Position numbers and translations under genes: made by a program. A DNA stretch of 64,000 nt from Rhodopseudomonas_A palustris_F (GTDB lineage: Bacteria > Pseudomonadota > Alphaproteobacteria > Rhizobiales > Xanthobacteraceae), in contig NC_007925.1 in assembly GCF_000013745.1 (NCBI RefSeq), positions 2,914,001 to 2,978,000 on the forward strand. The letters run 5' to 3'. Every line of letters begins with the position of its first letter. Within the stretch, counting starts at the first letter, position 1. Under the pieces are notes generated by a model that was not told the origin of the DNA, made no database searches, and saw only the letters and a list, made by a program, of their open reading frames with translations. Shown piece after piece: positions 61,448 to 64,000 of the stretch.

Positions 61448-61513
61448 GATGACCTCCAGAGGATGTTTGATCTCGCCACCAGGATGGGGATCAGATAAGC
61501 CAGCATTCCAATA

Positions 61514-61532
61514 TCAATTGTCGGTTTATTGA
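61514..61532. promoter_or_regulatory. Candidate LysR-type box TCAAT-N9-ATTGA
   Basis: A perfect 5-bp inverted repeat separated by 9 bp, in the 97-bp gap between the divergent LysR (61545) and hydrolase (61447) genes. It ends 12 bp before the LysR ATG, so it could mediate autoregulation. Confidence 0.45.
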
Positions 61533-61544
61533 GACCGGAGCGAT

Positions 61545-62438
61545 ATGGCCATCGACCTCCACCACATGCGCCACTTGGTGGCGGTCGCCGAGGAGCTTCA
61601 CTTCGGCCGGGCCGCCGCCCGGTTGAACATGGCCCAGCCGCCGCTCTCGCAGTCGATCAAGCGCCTGGAGCTGGCGTTGGGGTTTGCGCTGTTCTCGCGC
61701 ACGCAACGCCGGGTCGAACTCACCCCAGCCGGACAAGTATTCCTGGCCGAGGCGCGGCGCACCTTGCAGCAGGCCGACGAAACGGTGCGGCTTGCGCGCC
61801 GGGCGGCTGCTGAGAACCTGGCGGAACTGGCGGTCACATTCACCAGCGCGGCGCTTTATCGCGTCTTGCCGACGGCGTTGCGCGCGCATCGCGATCGGTT
61901 CCCATCCGTCGAGATTCGCCTCGATGAGCGCCCCACGGATGCGCAGATTGCCGGGCTTCAGGACGGATCGGTCGATGTCGGCTTCGTGACGCCGCCGCTC
62001 AAAGCATTCTCCGGCCTTGAACTCGAGGTGATCAGCCGCGACCGCTTCGCGCTGGCGGTGCCGATTTCAAGTCCTTTCGCACAACGCGACGCGGTGGCCC
62101 TCCACGAATTGGCGACGGAGGCTTTCGTGCTTTTTCCCTACGTTCAGGGCCCTGCTCTGCACGGCCGGTTGATGAGCGCGTGCCGCCAAGCCGGCTTTCT
62201 GCCGCGGGTTCGTCAGGAGGCCCGGCAGATGCACACGATCTTCAGCCTGGTCGCGGCCGAGATGGGCGTCTCGCTGGTGCCCGAGGGCGCCCGCTCGATG
62301 CGCGTCGAAGGGGTGACCATGGTTGCCCTGTCCGACTTTCCCGTCGATTTGACTTGGGACTTGTCGATCGCATGGAAGCCGAAGGGGGCCGGCCGTCCGT
62401 TGAGGGCATTCATCGAGATCGTCCGGTCGCTGAGCTGA
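61545..62438 (+). CDS. LysR-family transcriptional regulator
   Basis: 297 residues. The winged HTH has HFGRAAARLNMAQPPLSQSIKRLELALGFALFSRTQRRVELTPAG. The effector domain (about 90-297) is of the BenM/CatM type (DVGFVTPPL, EAGVSLVPEGA-like). It is divergent from the alpha/beta hydrolase and phosphatase-superfamily genes and probably controls them. The start ATG 61545 follows GGAG. Confidence 0.9.
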   Translation: MAIDLHHMRHLVAVAEELHFGRAAARLNMAQPPLSQSIKRLELALGFALFSRTQRRVELTPAGQVFLAEARRTLQQADETVRLARRAAAENLAELAVTFTSAALYRVLPTALRAHRDRFPSVEIRLDERPTDAQIAGLQDGSVDVGFVTPPLKAFSGLELEVISRDRFALAVPISSPFAQRDAVALHELATEAFVLFPYVQGPALHGRLMSACRQAGFLPRVRQEARQMHTIFSLVAAEMGVSLVPEGARSMRVEGVTMVALSDFPVDLTWDLSIAWKPKGAGRPLRAFIEIVRSLS

Positions 62439-62683
62439 CCGGTCTCACCAACCGCCTTCGTCCGGGCTCAACCGGTTGTCCGCGAAGCCGGCGGGCCTGG
62501 TGTCGCCAAAACTCCCCAAAGACCTGAGCTTGCAGCCACAATGTGGATCTCAGCGGCTGCGAATTCGTCAAATCGTTGAGGAATTGACTACCCTCGTACC
62601 GGATATTGGGCTAAGTGGCCGGTTTACCGGGTTTGTGCCCCCGCGGGATGCGGGCAAACCGCATCTGACGGATCTGGATCATC

Positions 62684-63979
62684 ATGGACGCAACAAATTT
62701 CGGGCCGGCGGGCACCGCCGCCGGGCGCGGCAAACCGTTGAATTCTCCTGCGCAGGTATTGCTGGCGAGCCTGATCGGCACCACCGTCGAGTTCTTCGAT
62801 TTCTACGTCTACGCCACCGCGGCCGTGCTGGTGTTTCCGACGCTGTTCTTCCCCAACAGCGATCCGATGACCGCGCTGTTGGCGTCGTTCGCCACCTTCT
62901 CGATCGCGTTTTTTGCGCGTCCGTTCGGCGCCATCATCTTCGGCCATTTCGGCGACCGCGTCGGACGCAAAACCACCTTGGTGGCAGCCTTGCTGACGAT
63001 GGGAATTTCCACCGTGGTGATCGGGTTGCTGCCGACCTATCACCAGATCGGCGTGATTGCGCCGCTGCTGCTGGCGCTATGCCGGTTCGGCCAGGGCTTC
63101 GGGCTCGGCGGCGAATGGGGCGGCGCGGTGCTGCTGGCCACCGAGAACGCGCCGGAGGGCAAGCGCAGCTGGTACGGAATGTTTCCGCAGCTCGGCGCGC
63201 CGGTCGGGCTGTTCCTCGCCTCCGGCGTGTTCTGGTTGCTGCTCCACTTCATGTCGCAGGAGGCGCTGCTGGCCTGGGGCTGGCGCATCCCCTTCATCGT
63301 CTCGATCGTGCTGATCGCGATCGGTCTGTGGGTCCGTCTCTCGATCACCGAAACCCCGGAATTTCAGCAGGCCATCGACAAGGCCGAGCGGGTCGCGGTG
63401 CCGGTGCTGGAGGTCTTCCGGCATCACAAGCTCAGCCTGCTGATCGGCACCTTCATGGCGCTGGTGACGTTCGTGGCGTTCTACATCTGCACGGCCTATC
63501 TATTGTCCTACAACGTCAAGGTCGCCGGGGTGTCGTTTCGCGACGCGCTGCTGGTGCAGATCTACGGCTCGATGCTGTTCGGCATCAGCACGATCGCGGC
63601 CGGCAAGCTCGGCGACCGCTTCGGACGCCGCACCTTGCTGCTCGGAAGCACCATCGTGCTCGGGCTGTTTTCGTTCGCGCTGGCGCCGCTGCTCGGCGCC
63701 GGGCTGGTCGGCATCTACGCTTTCACCACCGTCGGCATGCTGCTGTTCGGGATGAATTACGGCGTGATCGGCGCCGCCTTGGCGGCCCCGTTCCCGACCC
63801 GGGTGCGCTACACCGGGTCGTCGATCACCTTCAACATGGCCGGCATCTTCGGCGCGTCGCTGGCGCCCTATATCGCCACCTGGCTGCAGGCCAATTACGG
63901 CATGAGCTATGTCGGCTACTATCAGTTGGCGGCCGCGCTGGTCTCGCTGCTGTGCATCCTGGCCTCGCGCAAGATCTGA
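62684..63979 (+). CDS. MHS-family MFS transporter (ProP/shikimate permease-like)
   Basis: 431 residues, 12 helices, complete within the window. The metabolite:H+ symporter signatures are present: GTTVEFFDFYVYATAAVLVFP in helix 1, FGHFGDRVGRKTTLVAALL in loop 2-3, and FGQGFGLGGEWGGAVLLATE in helix 4. Relatives carry proline/betaine, shikimate, citrate or alpha-ketoglutarate. The start ATG 62684 places helix 1 at about residue 25. It follows a 245-bp gap after the LysR gene with no other gene. Confidence 0.88.
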   Translation: MDATNFGPAGTAAGRGKPLNSPAQVLLASLIGTTVEFFDFYVYATAAVLVFPTLFFPNSDPMTALLASFATFSIAFFARPFGAIIFGHFGDRVGRKTTLVAALLTMGISTVVIGLLPTYHQIGVIAPLLLALCRFGQGFGLGGEWGGAVLLATENAPEGKRSWYGMFPQLGAPVGLFLASGVFWLLLHFMSQEALLAWGWRIPFIVSIVLIAIGLWVRLSITETPEFQQAIDKAERVAVPVLEVFRHHKLSLLIGTFMALVTFVAFYICTAYLLSYNVKVAGVSFRDALLVQIYGSMLFGISTIAAGKLGDRFGRRTLLLGSTIVLGLFSFALAPLLGAGLVGIYAFTTVGMLLFGMNYGVIGAALAAPFPTRVRYTGSSITFNMAGIFGASLAPYIATWLQANYGMSYVGYYQLAAALVSLLCILASRKI

Positions 63980-64000
63980 GCATCGCGCCGGCATCGCTAC

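Noticed and set aside
1..64000. tRNA genes, rRNA genes and CRISPR arrays
   Set aside because: I looked for tRNA-like cloverleaf ends, rRNA conserved segments and regularly spaced repeats and saw none.

Overview
The window looks like chromosomal DNA of a high-GC alphaproteobacterium of the Rhodopseudomonas/Bradyrhizobium group. The reasons are the overall protein character, the palindromic intergenic repeats at 1464-1578 and 8425-8575, and the conserved alphaproteobacterial gene orders rplM-rpsI and dacA-tmk-holB-metG-tatD-MBL hydrolase. The genus is an inference. I saw no rRNA, tRNA, CRISPR array or intact transposon.

1-25500 is mostly core genome. It starts with the 3' end of an exopolysaccharide chain-length/co-polymerase gene and a CelD/FemAB-like acyltransferase. 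Then come heme A synthase (ctaA), an operon of a metY-type sulfhydrylase with two fluoride channels and a DUF190 gene, an FTR1 iron permease, a CoA-binding protein, an enoyl-CoA hydratase, a thioesterase, rplM-rpsI, a diguanylate cyclase, an AI-2E-type permease and an RlpA lipoprotein. The block dacA-tmk-holB-metG-tatD-MBL follows. The section ends with an autotransporter carrying an ice-binding-like passenger, an acyl-CoA synthetase and an orphan TRAP binding protein.

At 27092-27119 lies a 28-bp sequence that closely resembles a XerCD dif site, so this may be the replication terminus. Most GGGNAGGG octamers I found point toward it from both sides.

27260-47872 is an accessory catabolic region with two related gene sets. 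Set 1 (29616-39764) has an RraA-type aldolase, two MFS carriers, a dehydrogenase, a large FAD/Fe-S 2-hydroxyacid dehydrogenase, an SMP-30 lactonase, two broken amidohydrolases and an IclR regulator. A near-identical operator-like motif recurs at its promoters. Set 2 (40339-47812) has a PrpR-type sigma-54 activator and an operon of 2-hydroxyacid dehydrogenase, RraA, DASS transporter, intact Tat-exported amidohydrolase and SMP-30 lactonase. A canonical -24/-12 promoter sits at 47874-47888. Together they suggest uptake of an organic acid or lactone, ring opening, oxidation and aldol cleavage to pyruvate; the substrate is unknown.

48405-58435 holds resistance and envelope functions: a class A beta-lactamase, an RND pump with its adaptor, cytochrome b561, small secreted proteins and an OmpR-type two-component system. 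An 18/20-matching motif lies before both the pump operon and the two-component genes. 58475-63979 holds a GrpB-like protein, a divergently controlled LysR/hydrolase/phosphatase-superfamily group (with the hydrolase lacking its nucleophilic serine) and an MHS-family transporter.
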